NCBI GenBank assembly: GCA_036417435.1 | Contig: CM070911.1 | Coordinates: forward strand, 5,828,001-5,892,000 | DNA from: Inia geoffrensis | Taxonomy: Eukaryota > Chordata > Mammalia > Artiodactyla > Iniidae | Length of the DNA: 64,000 nt | Direction: 5' to 3' | Shown: in pieces, positions 44,611-56,115 of the stretch | Position numbering within the stretch: the stretch's first letter is position 1 | Layout of the letters: each line of letters opens with the position of its first letter | Made by a program: the position numbers and the translations under genes | The notes under the pieces: generated by a model | What the model was told of the DNA's origin: nothing | Seen by the model: the letters and a program-made list of their open reading frames with translations, nothing else | Database searches by the model: none

Positions 44611-45359
44611 TATGGACCCCCAGAGCCTTCTCCCTGGGGTGACTCCCAGCGACCCAGCACACCCCCGGGACCCTACCATGGCCGGAGAACTAAAACACAA
44701 GCCCAGGCCACCAGCTCAACCTCTCTCTACTTAATGTTCTGTTGCCTTAGAAATGACACTTCTCTGCAAGAGAGGTTTCTATGAGCATGGACGGCAACTC
44801 TCCACTGGGCAATGTCCAGCTTGCAGGCTCCAATGCCTCCTCCGGCCCTGAAGACATTACCGGAGGGGAAAAGGCTCCCACACCCACCTCAACACTCAGC
44901 CTCGACACAGTTTCCTCCTTCCACCTTTGGCAACAAAGCCACTTCCTTGTCCTCAAGGCACCTACGGATCCCACTTCTACTTCCTCCTTGACTTTCGTTT
45001 CTCATACCTTGTCTTGAGCCACATCCTCTGTGCTAGAAACAGCTCCCACTTCCGGTTCGCCCAGCAGCCTCTGAGCACTTCCTCCATGGCTGTCCTCTTT
45101 ATCAGGAGCTTTGACACCCACATCTCCAGGGGACGTTTCTAGATGTGCAGTCGACCCCGATTGGGAAGACGACAAGCTGGTAGTTGCCTATAAATATGCT
45201 GTGAGCTGGAGGCCAGGGGGCCTGTCCTGCTCCCGGGGCCAGTTAGGGACAGCACACGCCTGCTAGTTTCCACCGTGAAGCCAAAGAGAGAGAAAGCTCC
45301 TCATGCGAGTTGCTAGAACTTGCTGCCTAATGCTGTTTTTCCTGTTTTCCTGGATAAGG
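44611..45359. other. Unannotated non-coding stretch
   Basis: The frame at 44781-45017 (78 codons) is serine/threonine-rich and unrecognised, with a minus-strand frame across the same bases. No repeat identified. Confidence 0.4.
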
Positions 45360-45465
45360 AAGAGGGGTCTGCATTCAAACCCCCAGCTCCACACCAACTA
45401 GCCTGTGGTCTGGGGCTCTTAACCTCTGTAAGCATCATTCTAGCAGGCAGATAAGACACAGTCTC
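45360..45465 (+). mobile_element. MIR SINE fragment
   Basis: 'gtctgcattcaaacccccag', ctccacaccaactagcctgt, 'cttaacctctgtaagcatca'. Forward MIR, tRNA-proximal half. Confidence 0.6.
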
Positions 45466-45654
45466 TATTCAAATACAGTCATGAGGTTGATATTCGATGG
45501 ATTCTGTACCCAAACTAGCCAAGAGCCGAAGGAGGAAGAGAAAGACAGAGCCTTTCTGGCTGAGGTCAGGAAGAAGGGAACATTGGAGATGAGCCCTTCC
45601 AACTCCTGTGAGCTTAGAAAGGAGTTACAGAGTGAGGGTTTATACAAGATTGTT

Positions 45655-45815
45655 CCATGGTAATAATAACTTCCACCATTTATGGGGAATCTACTTGGTG
45701 GCAGGTGTTAAACACGCCTTGTTTCTTATTCTGGCAACGTGCATGTTATTATTCCCATTTTGCAGATGTGAAACGTGAGGTGGAGAAGTCAAGACCTTTC
45801 CCTCACAGTCATGGT
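45655..45815 (-). mobile_element. MIR SINE
   Basis: taataataacttccaccatt, 'atctacttggtggcaggtgt', 'attattcccattttgcagat', 'gtgaaacgtgaggtggagaa'. Reverse MIR 3' half and core. Confidence 0.7.
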
Positions 45816-46842
45816 AGAGCCCGGTTTGTCTGGTGCCAGCACGACTGCCACACCCCCTCTCCCAATGTTGTCACTTGTGGTTCTAGAAGGAAAGATGCCC
45901 TATACGGCCGTAGATGTCATTAAGTGTTATAACGAGACGATGAACCAGGAAGCCTCTGGCTTTTCCTCTCTCTTTCTTATAAGACAGTCCTTCCATAGGG
46001 ACCTGGGACATGGCCAGACCTAAATCCTTGGAAAGAGGCAGAAGCAGACAGGGAGGCAGGGAAAGGGGTACCAGACCCTGGTTGGCTCCAGCCTGTCCAT
46101 GGAGTCTGGAGTCTTTCCCAGGGGAAAAAGAGGCCCGTGTCACGAAACCCAAAACTCACGAGGTAGTGACAGCTCCATGATGGGTCCTTGGTGACTTCCA
46201 CAGCTGGACACACCCCCAAGTCATGGCAGAACTCCCCAACTCAGTCAAATAGAGTGCCTGAGTGTCTAGACTTACACATCTGTTGAGCATCCAGAAAGGC
46301 AACCAAAGTGCAGTTCTTCCCATGTGGTTCTGCCGTACTTAGCAAAGTCAGAGTCCCATTCTTCACACATGAAGCTGGGCCCAAACTCCAGGGTCAGCTG
46401 ATTAGACTGAGAGCTCTGGCCCTTGGCAGAGTGTGGGGTGGCCAATGCCTGAGGTCCCAAAGCGCTTTCCCCTACCAGGTGTTAGCAGGTGAGATGGTGC
46501 CAGGAGGCTCCTCTCGGGAAGGGGGCTGCATCAACTGAGCGCAGCTGCAGGGAATTGAGGCCAGAGGTGGTCGAGAGTGCCCCAAGGGGCCATAGGAGTT
46601 GCTGGTGAAGCACCCCCCTGCCCCGGGTGACTGCCTGTTAGCACAGAGGGCGTTCCTTCATCAATCCCCTGAGAAGCGCCGAGACGGAAGGACACGAGAT
46701 GCACCGTCAGCTGGTATGAAGTCCCTGCTCCCCCAGTTGTTAGCTCTGTGGCCTCGAAGAGGTTTTTGTTTTCCAATTCTTTAGACCTTTATTCCTTGTC
46801 TGTAAAGCAGAGTTAACAACATCCTTTACAAAGGGGTCGTAA
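45816..46842. other. Unannotated non-coding stretch
   Basis: No recognised gene or repeat. Many short frames on both strands. Confidence 0.4.
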
Positions 46843-47480
46843 CGTAACCGAAAGTGGGGTCCGGCTGCTCGCCACTCAAAAGCCAGTAAAGAAGCAAGTT
46901 GGTGGAAAGGAAAGTTTGCTGTATTTCGGATGCTGGCAGCCAGGGGTGGCGGGGAGGGCAGACGCCTGTCCAAAGGCCAACTCCCACACTCACCCTGACA
47001 ATCAGGGGGCAAGAGTTTTATAGACGGAGGGAGGGGGCTAGAGTTTTATAGACGGAGGGAGGGGGCTACATGCGGAAACAGCACCGGCAGGTCTGACGGG
47101 CATCTTGAAATGGGTCATGCGGTGGTCTGACCAATCAGCGTCATCTTGATTGTTTGAAGTACAGTTAATCTTCAGTTCCAGGGTCGGTTTGCTCCCATTT
47201 CTTTGCAACCAGTTCTCGGAATTGTGGCAGCTTATGTCAAGTCTACAGCCTGGTCTTCGTGGAGTTAACTTCTTCCACCCGGTGGAGGCTTCAGTATATT
47301 ATCAGAATATTATCAGATATGGCTCAGAATATTATCTGTAGCCCTTGGGAAGGAACTAAAGGTCCTTGACTTTGCTTACTGACCAGACTTCTATTATTTT
47401 GTCCTATTTGACTGCTTTTCTTTGCTTCTGCATTCTCTCATTTCTGATTAAACTCATTCTTTGGCTAAAGTTTTTCTACA
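46843..47480 (-). mobile_element. Solo class I (gammaretrovirus-like) ERV LTR
   Basis: Read on the minus strand it begins TG (tgtagaaaaactttagcc, ending at 47480). It has an inverted CCAAT-type box (ctgattgg, plus-strand 47131-47138) about 65 bp before the first of two TATA-like tctataaaactct boxes (in 47012-47067). It then has an R/U5-like part with 'ggcgagcagccggacccc' near its 3' end. No primer-binding site, gag, pol or env sequence adjoins it, so it is a solo LTR. The 3' boundary is uncertain and I found no short target duplication. The TATA segment is duplicated. Confidence 0.75.
47012..47067 (-). repeat. 28-bp exact tandem duplication of the LTR TATA segment
   Basis: Units at 47012-47039 and 47040-47067 are identical. 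Each holds agagttttataga on the plus strand, that is tctataaaactct on the LTR's own strand, plus a C-rich ccctccctcc block. If active, the LTR would have two equivalent TATA boxes 28 bp apart. Confidence 0.95.
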
Positions 47481-47774
47481 GACCAAAGGCAGGTGGAGGA
47501 CAAGGTGGGCAAGGACCACAGAGTACTGCTCTGCTTCAGTAAGAGCTAATGGGGATGATGTGGGTAATGCCTTTTGCACACAGCAGGTCCTCAGTACAGG
47601 AGAGCTGACGTTCTCATCACTTGGTTGGGTACCAACATGGCAGTGGTCATCACCAGGCTTCTAAACAGAAAACTGTAGAACAGGGTTCAGCGTCAGAGCC
47701 AGGAAAGCCTACTGCCACCAAGCTGTGCACACGGGGCCCCACAGGGCAAATTTGGTCAAAGTCTATCCCATCCC

Positions 47775-47776
<2 letters not shown>
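47481..47776. other. Short unannotated gap
   Basis: A MIR-like tail (cacacagcaggtcctcagta) lies near 47576 but is too short to call. No gene. Confidence 0.4.

Positions 47777-47808
<32 letters not shown>
47777..47808. repeat. (CA)16 microsatellite
   Basis: A pure CA run of about 32 bp. Confidence 0.96.
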
Positions 47809-47810
<2 letters not shown>

Positions 47811-47878
47811 TAACGGCAGGCCCTGAAGGCCCCTAAAGGATTATGAGGCTCCTGATTCACGAGTCAGATGCATTTCTT

Positions 47879-48124
47879 TTTAGTTATTATTTTTTAACAT
47901 CTTTATTGGAGTATAACTGCTTTACGCTGTTGTATTAGTTTCTGCTGTGTAACAAAATGAATCGGCTATATGTACACATATATCCCCCCATCCCCTCCCT
48001 CTTGCGTCTCCCTCCCAACCTCCCTATCCCAGCCCTCTAGGTGGTCACAAAGCACCGAGCTGATCTCCCTGTGCTATGCGGCTGCTTCCCACTAGACATC
48101 TATTTCACACTGGGTAGTGTATAT
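47879..48124 (-). mobile_element. Short 5'-truncated L1 3' end with target duplication
   Basis: Reverse L1 3' UTR: 'aacatctttattggagtata', 'ttagtttctgctgtgtaaca', 'tcttgcgtctccctcccaac', 'aggtggtcacaaagcaccga', 'ctgtgctatgcggctgcttc', 'ctgggtagtgtatat'. An exact 11-bp duplication (atgcatttctt) lies at 47868-47878 and 48125-48135. Its 3' UTR differs from those at 11427 and 20558, so it marks a third L1 subfamily. Confidence 0.93.
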
Positions 48125-48135
48125 ATGCATTTCTT

Positions 48136-49304
48136 AAAGGACGTTACTTACAATGCTTAGCTTCCCTCTGTTTCCAGAATCAAGTGCTCCCAAAGCCTTG
48201 AGCCTGAGAGCCGCACTAAGTGCTAACAAATTGTTAAAAGGCAGATGATTTTCTTGTGGTTTCTCACCCTCAACTCCCCCTCCCAGCAGGTTTCATCAAA
48301 TGATTGACCGTCTCCATGGCAACTGCTAAAGCCCTGCTCACCTGAAATCCCTGCCCCTACCTGCACCAGTCCAGCCAGTGGGGCAGCCCCGTCCTGGCTG
48401 CTGAGTTACACAGATTTTTCAGATCCCTGAACAAAGGTTATTTTGAAATGGCTTACTTGGCTGGGAGGTGAGTACTTTGTTCCTGAAACCAGGTGCCGAG
48501 ATGACAAATGCTTCCCTTTAACGGTTGGAGGGTTATCAAACAGGGAATCATAGGTCTGACGAGCATTAGAATAATCAGATGGATGGAAACAAGGAAGAAC
48601 CTTCACCAGCCCATCAACCTGTGAGTACTTTCTGGAGAAATGTGAGCCAGAGAAGTTAGACTCGTCTCCACAATAGCCATCGTTTATGACATTTATACAA
48701 AGCACCACCTGAGAAAGCAGCCACTTGTTGCCAGGGCTTGAAAAAATACTTGCGTAAACTCAGCACAGCGCAGCACAGCTAGGATGAGGGCTGACCCCTG
48801 CCAGCTCCTGGGACTGTGCTGAAGCCCCTTTCCATATTCAAAAAGGTTGTTTCAAGTACATTGAAGCAGGAAAAACCAATGAGGGAAAATCACAGACTAT
48901 ATCCGGCTACGAAGAGTTCAGAGCGGGGGAAAAAAAAAAGCAAGCTTTCCCAATCTACGTAGTTCCCTGCCAGACAAATGACAATGACAGGGATTGAAAT
49001 TAAAAGGGAAGGGACACAACGCCCTTTTCATTTAACTTCAAGGGCAGGTCCTTTTGCTTGGCAGCAACGTTTGCCAAACCCTCACCTAGGATTCTCCCCA
49101 GGGACATAGGAGACTTTTCAAGCCTCTCGTAAGAGCTCACAAAACGGCTTTAGAAATAGGACTAACCTTTTGCAAGTTGAGAAGTCTGGCTTCGTGTTTT
49201 ATCTCAGGGAGAAAAGGGAGCCACAGGAAGCAAGACGAGAAACGCACCGCAAAGAACACCAGCAACAAACTAAGTTAGTAGCTCTGAACACCCAGGAACA
49301 TATC
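48136..49304. other. Unannotated stretch with one unexplained open frame
   Basis: On the minus strand 48406-48708 is open for 100 codons (begins at GTG). It is bordered by an acceptor-like gctttctcag just upstream (plus 48709-48718) and a donor-like caagtaagcc near its 3' end. No family is recognised. It could be an exon of an unknown transcript or a chance frame. Confidence 0.3.
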
Positions 49305-49440
49305 CGCGCTTCATTCATTCAACCAGCCTTGGTTAAACTGTTACCTACCAGACACTGGGAGTTACTGGGATGTAAGAATGAATAAATCTGGGTCTGCGTC
49401 CTTGAGGAGCTCACAGGGAAAGACAGGCACTAAGAAAACA
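49305..49440 (-). mobile_element. L2 3'-end fragment
   Basis: 'cttcattcattcaaccagcc', ttggttaaactgttacctac, 'cagacactgggagttactgg', 'gtccttgaggagctcacagg'. Reverse L2 tail blocks in order. Confidence 0.7.
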
Positions 49441-51209
49441 ATTATGTTACGGGGGGCCAGCAGCACAGCAGGGGTAGGAGCCCATGATACCGGAACCAGC
49501 TGGCCCACTGTGGGGTTTGAGGACAAGGGGATTTTGCTGCAGGGAGAAGGGTAGAGACTGGGTAAGAAAGGATGAGATTGAAAGTTCAGAAATGGGAGTT
49601 CCAGCCACACGTGAAGGCGCACCTCTGCTTTCCTCGGTGCCTTATTAGAATGCCTGCCTCCTGACACTGCAGAGCTGTTCAAAGGTTAATGGGAAAATGT
49701 GGGAAACCATCCTGAGAAATTTCAGGAAAGATCCTAAAATCATCACATTTGAGAGCTCTTTCGTATTAGTCAGACTTTTGGTCCTAATCAACATGATTCC
49801 ATCTGGCACCATTTTTATCGCTGATTAAGGTCAAATGCTATTTTTTAAAGTATACTTATTTCCTTAAAGATCTTCAAATACATTTCTGTGTTTTAATCAA
49901 TTAAGGAGTATTTACTGAACACCTCCCTTGTGCCATATCCTGTTTGACATCTATAAATGTCTTTAAAAGTGCAACCAAGCAAGAGTCTATCAGTGGCACC
50001 AATCTTCTGGTTTCCCCTTTCACCTGGTACTCAATAAGTATGATTTTTTTTTCTTCAAGAAAAGGTACAGCCAGTCACGCTTTTTTATGTTTTTATTTTC
50101 TGTGCAAAGAGCCTCACTTGCCATAGAAATAAAGACAATGGCATTTGGCAAGAGAAGCAAATATTATATGTGGAGATGGGGATTTTACCATCCCCGGAAA
50201 ATGGACTTATCAAGCTAAAGTCTAAAATTTGACACTGTTGGTGTTTCTAATAGTAACAGATTTGAGAGAGCGAGTTGGCTGACAGTACCAACAAAAAGTC
50301 AGCAGTTCGTGGGGTAGCCCGGGCTCAGCCCTACGACAGAACCCGTATCTTCCTCTGCACGCATGCCCATCATCGGCTGTCCTGTTAAGCTTCACTGAAG
50401 GGATGACCAGCCTTCCGAGGGGCTCTGTGACAATGCACTGACTCAGTCACTTCGCCCTATCTTGTCTGAGTTATAACTGGGCACTGTTTTGTTTTGTTTT
50501 GTTTTATTTCTTTTTCCTTTAAGCAGACAGAAGAAAAAGAATGCCAAGATTACTGATGCATTAAGTGATTGAGAAATGTTTGCCATTTAAAGCCATTTCA
50601 CTTCCTGCCTAACGCCACAAAGAAGTTTTTTAATAAAGTTAGCCTTTGCTTTTCTTAATGTCACTATGCATCTGGCTTGTTTTGCCTGCTTTTCAACACT
50701 GGGTATCATAATGAAATGCTTGTTTCCATTACGTAGAACAACCATATTTCAAGGCAGTCGATGAAGAAAAAAAAGTCAGTGGAAGCCCCAGAGGAGGACA
50801 GAGAGGAGGGATGAGCATGGAGATGGAGATGGCCCAGTGGGAGAAGAGACAGCAGGCAACAGAGACCTGGATCCTCACACTCTGCTCTGAAGGCTGCCGT
50901 CAAGTTCCCATGGGAATCAGAACCCTCAGGCTGTGGACGGACGGTGAACAGTTAGCAGCTCCCAGAGCAAGCGCCACCCTCGCTTAGCATTTGTCCTTGC
51001 TTGCCAAGCCCTACAGTTGGCACTTGACTTTACCCAGCTTAAGGCAAAAAAAGAAACACCATGAATGACTTTGAGATCTCCCCAGGCTAATTCCCAAAGC
51101 AGGGAGAACCCATACCTTCTGCGAGGACCAGCATTGCTCGGCCAAACCTTACTGTTGCGACTAAAACCCAAGTTTTCCGTGTGATGCACAGAATATCTAA
51201 TTTCAAACA
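49441..51209. other. Unannotated stretch, 1.8 kb
   Basis: Contains an isolated L2-like 'gagtatttactgaacacctc' near 49906 and a (TTTTG)n run at 50487-50505. No gene recognised. Confidence 0.4.
50487..50505. repeat. (TTTTG)n simple repeat
   Basis: Three to four copies of gtttt in tandem. Confidence 0.85.
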
Positions 51210-51430
51210 GCGACAGCTACGGCTTCTTAAGTGCTTACTCTGTGCCAAACACTCCACGTTTTTTGTATATCTGCCCATTTAATCTCCTTGACATCTTGCA
51301 AGACAGGTGTTGCTCTCTCTCTTTACAGATGAGGAAACAGAGACATAGAGCTAAGCAATTTGATCTGGGTCAGCTGTTAGTAAAGCCACGCCCAAGGGGT
51401 GTGAATGCAAGTCCATGCTCCTGATTACCA
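51210..51430 (-). mobile_element. MIR SINE, near full length
   Basis: 'ttaagtgcttactctgtgcc', 'gcccatttaatctccttgac', 'ctttacagatgaggaaacag', 'agctaagcaatttgatctgg', 'gggtgtgaatgcaagtccat'. A clear reverse MIR. Confidence 0.85.
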
Positions 51431-51509
51431 GCCACACCGCTCCAGGGCTTTCTGGTCTACCTCCCAAGTACCTGTGTTTGAGAAGACCCATTCCCAACAG
51501 TGTGGCCCT

Positions 51510-51605
51510 ATCTGTTCTTCAGTGCTTACTCAGGGCCTACTCTTCTGCAGGCACTAAAGAGGACGAGATGAATAGCAGGGTGTCTGTCCTCGAGAACTGT
51601 GCTTT
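51510..51605 (-). mobile_element. L2 3'-end fragment
   Basis: 'tcagtgcttactcagggcct', 'tctgcaggcactaaagagga', gaatagcagggtg, 'gtcctcgagaactgtgcttt'. Reverse L2 tail, short. Confidence 0.5.
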
Positions 51606-53344
51606 CTAGTATGGTGGCTGCTATCAACCACAGCAAATGTGGCCAGTCTAAATTGAGATGGGTAAAGTGTACCATACAAACCAGATTTCAAAGACTTAGT
51701 ATGAAAAAGAGTGAAACATAGCTCACTAATCATTTTTCTGCTCATTACATATTGAAATGATATTTTTAATATATTAGGTTAACTGAAATATAGGTTTTCA
51801 TTTACTTTCATGTGCTTCTTTCTACTTTTATAAACGTGGCTATGAGACAGGTTAAAGTTATGCATGTGGCTCACATTACACTTCTCTTGGGCAGTGCTGC
51901 CTTGAGGCCTATGCCTGGTGAGGCTGATAAGTGAACAGAGCTGCCCCTGTGACACAGGTAGTCAAAGAAAATGAAGGAAGCACAAAGGTGAGGTCATGGG
52001 AGAGCAAGCGAAATGCTACACTTGGGCCTAAAGAACACAAATATGAAGGTCAAGCCCTTCTTATTGATCATCTAGTTGGCTGGACAGATAATCTACCATG
52101 CTCACTGGCCTCTACGATACAGACTCAGTAACAACCCAATAAGGTTATAGGGACTGGATAAGAGTAGGACAAACTCTGACAGCAAGGAGAATGGTGGTTT
52201 CCATTCTGGACACGCGCATCAGCTCAGATGCAAGCTCTGCTCTGGTTTCCACTTTGACCTGGGCTTTATTTGTATCAAGTATTCCAGACCCAGAGCCTCC
52301 CTCCTCCTGACCAGGACAAGTTCAACTCCCACTTGCCTTATGTTTATAAACCACTCTCTTTACCCCAAACTTCTTTGCAGACTGTGACATACACTTACCT
52401 GTTATCCAGTCAATATCCATTCCTCCCTTGTTTCCTGCTAGAAGAATCCCTCTCTGGTTCACAGAAGCCATCAGCCAGCCCCATATGATGGTCACGATTG
52501 GTCAAAGCCATCTTAACAATTCTGCCCCTCACTGTTCAACCTCCCTCATAGCAAGAGGGGCATCAACCAATTCTGGGCTTGAGACCAAAGCCAGAGACTA
52601 CTTCAGGACTGGAGTCTTTAAAACTTTGCTGTCTGGATAAAATGGGACACGGCAGGGCTCAAAATATCTCTCCTTGCCCTGCCACCTTCATCCTGCCTCA
52701 GTCATGACAGCTGGGGCTGTAACAGCCCTAATGCAACTGTTAGGGGAACTCCCAGAAAATTGCAGAAGGTTGTCACCAATAACACCAATCTTCTGGACCA
52801 GTGGCAGCAACCACTTACCTCCAGTTTTCCTGTTCTGTTAGAAAAAAATAAACCCCTTATTCTTTATACCCCTGCCGTCAGATAGTCAGATATGCTGTTA
52901 CTTGCAGCCTTAGACATCCTCTACTGGCGTACAACCAGACATGAAGAGGGAAAGTATTCTGTTCAAAAACGTAGACTCCGGAGGAGTTCAGTCACTGCTT
53001 GAACCACCCTTTTGCCTAACAGCCCACTTTAATCACAATTCCCACGGGTCTCAGCGTGTTCTTTCCCTTTGTACGTCACTGTGTCTATCTGAGGTGGGAA
53101 AACTGAGGGTTTAAACTAGTGGCTATTGTTGAAGATCTACATGGATCATTCTCATTTCCACATAAACTTCACAGTGAAGGTTTCTCTTTACCGATGTAAC
53201 ATGTATAACTTTCTTCATCTCCCAATGTATAAGAACTTACAGGTGATAATTTATTGCTCCAAAAGAAACAGATACGGTCACTCTCTGTCCTCAGAAGCTG
53301 AAAAACAAATATTTGTTGTTTAAACAACAACAGAAAACCATGTA
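51606..53344. other. Unannotated stretch, 1.7 kb
   Basis: No recognised gene or transposon. Short frames at 51931-52131 and 52270-52640 are unremarkable. Confidence 0.4.
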
Positions 53345-53555
53345 TTATGTCCTTGAAAATTGCTAAGGGGGTAAATCTTAAATGCTCTTCACAAATATAC
53401 ACCCATATGGATACGGATATGGACATGTTAACCAACCTTATCGTGGTAATCATCTCCTGGTATATACATTCTTGTACCAAAGAATCACATTATAGACCTT
53501 AAACTTACAGAATGTTATATGTCAATCATATCTCAGTAAATCTGGGGAAGAAAGC
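53345..53555 (+). mobile_element. Old L1 (L1M-type) 3' end
   Basis: 'gctaagggggtaaatcttaa', atgctcttcacaaatatac, 'tatcgtggtaatcatctcct', 'cacattatagaccttaaact', 'atatgtcaatcatatctcag', taaatctgggg. Forward 3' UTR of an old L1. Confidence 0.8.
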
Positions 53556-54154
53556 CTACAGCCTTCCTTTTGCTCCCTTATGGCAAACAGTTCAGCTCCC
53601 TCCCCAGTGGCAATTCGCCCTCATTCCCCACTATTCCAAGCCCAGTGATTACCAGGTATCAAGAGCCATAAGCTTCTGGAGACATAGGCCTGCCTGGCCC
53701 TCAGGAACAAGTCCTTATTTATCCAAGCTGATCATGGCAATTCCTTTCCCTTCGAACAGGATTCGTGTGGGGACACACATGAGACTAAATTCTGGCCAAT
53801 CATCTGAGGGAGGGAGTCTGCTGGGAGATTCTGAGAAAGCCACCTTCCTCTGAAAATGAGGCATCCCAGCAGGCAGAGCTGCAGAAACCACAGAGCTGAA
53901 TCTGGAGTCTCTCAACACAAGAGACGTTTATTTCTTGCTCCGGTGACAGTCCAGGGCAGCTCCAGGTGGCTGAGACAAGGAGGCGGGGCACACAGCCTTC
54001 TGCTCCAGGCAGCGACTCAGGGACCTAACCCAGGCTGATGGCAGCTACGCGGTTTTCCAAACAGGCTTCCAGCGTTGCCCGGGGGCCACATCCCAGTTCC
54101 AAAGGGCCCACTTGACAGCCTCCCCTGGAAGCTGCTTGTGGACCCCATGGGCAG
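53556..54154. other. Unannotated non-coding stretch
   Basis: Near 53790-53880 wording similar to the old repeat at 33270 occurs (ctggccaatcatctgaggga). Not enough to call. Confidence 0.35.
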
Positions 54155-54275
54155 CTGTGTTATTTTTGGATCGTAGCAGTAACAGAGCCCTGGGACCTCG
54201 GCTGAGGTCCAGAATTCTTTGGCACCACTTGAGCCAGGAGCACGTGTGTGCGTGTTTAAAAGGATCGTGCACTGG
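54155..54275 (-). repeat. Copy A of an unclassified diverged repeat pair
   Basis: Shares with 54930-55060 an aligned stretch of about 120 bp at roughly 60-65% by eye, anchored by the identical 17-bp agaattctttggcacca (54211-54227) and by similar flanking blocks (ctgtgttatttttgga; acgtgtgtgcgtgttt). Conceptual minus-strand translation of both copies shares GAKEF and HT...GS residues. Family unknown. Confidence 0.6.
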
Positions 54276-54929
54276 ATGTTCCAATGGGTCAAATATGAAA
54301 TGGCACTTGAGCTCCTCTGGTTAAACTTAGTCACCTGACCATACCTGACTGCAGGGAGGGTGCAAGAAGAGTCCAGCTGCGTGTCCAGAAAGAAAAGGAA
54401 GCAGCTTTGGTACAAATGAAAATACAGAGGGTCAGGCTCACAATTACTAAGAATTTCAAAACTGTAACACAGAGGATTAAACCAAGTTCAGGACCCTTCC
54501 AAGCATGGGCTCTGTGCCGCTCCACAGGTTGCAGGGCATGAACTTGGCCCTGGATGGAGTAGGTGCTCATTACAGGGCAGGTGACATCATCTCTGTTTCC
54601 TGATCCCTAATGATACCCACGGCCCGTGCCACACGTGTTCCCATTAGCATCCTATTTTGTGCCACCTTTCCTAGTAGCTCCTTGAAATAAGGAATGACAG
54701 CATATACCCTAGAGTCCTATGGCACTTTGAGTGGCTTGAGGTGAGTGTCACTTTATCAAATTGATTCGAAATGTTCCGAGTAACAATTTCACCAAGAAAA
54801 AGAAAGCACACAGACTTGAAAGTTCGACGTGGCTTTGAAAAAAGCAACTCAAATTAGTTTGCCAAATCAGGTTAAATTTGTGTCCTGCTCTCTGACAGCA
54901 TCTCCTAAAACTACAACTTAATGACACTC
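54276..54929. other. Unannotated spacer between the repeat pair
   Basis: No recognised gene or known transposon. Confidence 0.4.
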
Positions 54930-55060
54930 TGAACTGTTGTGTTTTTATTGGATGAGAGTAGTAAAAGTGCACAAAATAACGCTCTGCTGAAATCGAGAAT
55001 TCTTTGGCACCACCTGAACCAAGCTCACTTGTGTGTTTCCAAACAATTTGTACCCGGCCT
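54930..55060 (-). repeat. Copy B of the unclassified diverged repeat pair
   Basis: Second copy in the same orientation, about 0.78 kb from copy A. Contains agaattctttggcaccacct, 'cacttgtgtgtttccaaaca' and 'ctgttgtgtttttattggat'. Too diverged to be a recent duplication; either two copies of one ancient element or an old local duplication. Confidence 0.6.
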
Positions 55061-55860
55061 CGTGCGTTGTTATTCTTGCTGGCATCACCCCATGGTGCAA
55101 GCGTGGGATTATTCTGCCATGGCACGTAGGCTGGGAGCCAGGATGGCCGAAGAGCCCCATCACGGCTTCAGTCGCTGGCAATGCAGTCACGCCCATTGTA
55201 CCCTCCCTACCAGCCAGCTCCCTTCACAGCCACAGCGGAGTTTTCCAGATAGGGGTAAAGGCCAGGTACACAGATGGTAGCTCCTACACACTGAGCTTCT
55301 AGGAGGGAACCAGCAGCAAAGGGAGAGTGTGGGCCGCACCAGGCTCTGAGCTCCCAGGTAACACCCGGACTGCATCGTCATCCATGCCTTACGTTGCCAT
55401 GACAAACAGGAAGAGGAGGTAGAGGAGAAGGATGATGGTGATGATGATGCTATCAGCCTCCTCTCAATGGTATCATTCCCTCATTGAGGGGGACACGATT
55501 GTATTGGCAACTGTTTACTGACGCACCTAAGTGTGCCTAGCGTGAGAGGCCATGGTCCAGCCACATGGCTGTGAGGAGAGTGGACACAAAGGACCCTAAG
55601 GGTTGACCAGCAGCCCTCCTCCATTTGTGCTGTGAAGAGAGAACAGTGACAACGGTTCTGTCCACCTGCAGAGGCTGAGCGCCCTTTCCACGACCCCTTC
55701 TCTTTCTCAGCACAAAGACACCCCACTTACCCCACCTGGCAACAAAACACTTATATAAATGTTTTTACATAAATTAATCCAAAGCTTTAAGAAGTGAATG
55801 GTGAAAATTATCTTGGATCCACATATCAGAGGAGAAAATACATCCAAACAGACACACAGG

Positions 55861-55861
<1 letters not shown>
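55061..55861. other. Unannotated non-coding stretch
   Basis: A (GAT)n-like patch lies at 55425-55448. Nothing else recognised. Confidence 0.4.

Positions 55862-55891
<30 letters not shown>
55862..55891. repeat. (AC)15 microsatellite
   Basis: A pure AC run of about 30 bp, directly abutting a MIR. Confidence 0.96.
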
Positions 55892-55892
<1 letters not shown>

Positions 55893-55893
<1 letters not shown>

Positions 55894-56115
55894 CAATTAC
55901 AGGGCACTTTACTACATGTCAGGGACAACATTAAGCTCTTGTCATACGTCTTGATTACATTCCTGCGGGTGGTATTGCTGTCCCCATTTTACAGATGAGG
56001 AAAGTAAGGCTCTTAGAGGCAGGAATCCCTGTCCGAGGTCCATGCGTGCAAGTTGTGGAGCTGGGAACCACCACAGACTTGCCTGAATCCAGAGCTAGTG
56101 CTGTCTACTGCCCCC
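55893..56115 (-). mobile_element. MIR SINE, near full length
   Basis: 'actacatgtcagggacaaca', 'attacattcctgcgggtggt', 'ccccattttacagatgagga', aagtaaggctcttagaggca, 'gtgcaagttgtggagctggg', 'aatccagagctagtgctgtc'. Reverse MIR in proper order. Confidence 0.85.

Noticed and set aside
46600..46842. Retroviral primer-binding site or gag next to the LTR at 46843
   Set aside because: No 18-base tRNA-complementary site and no coding remnant are seen downstream of the LTR on its own strand.
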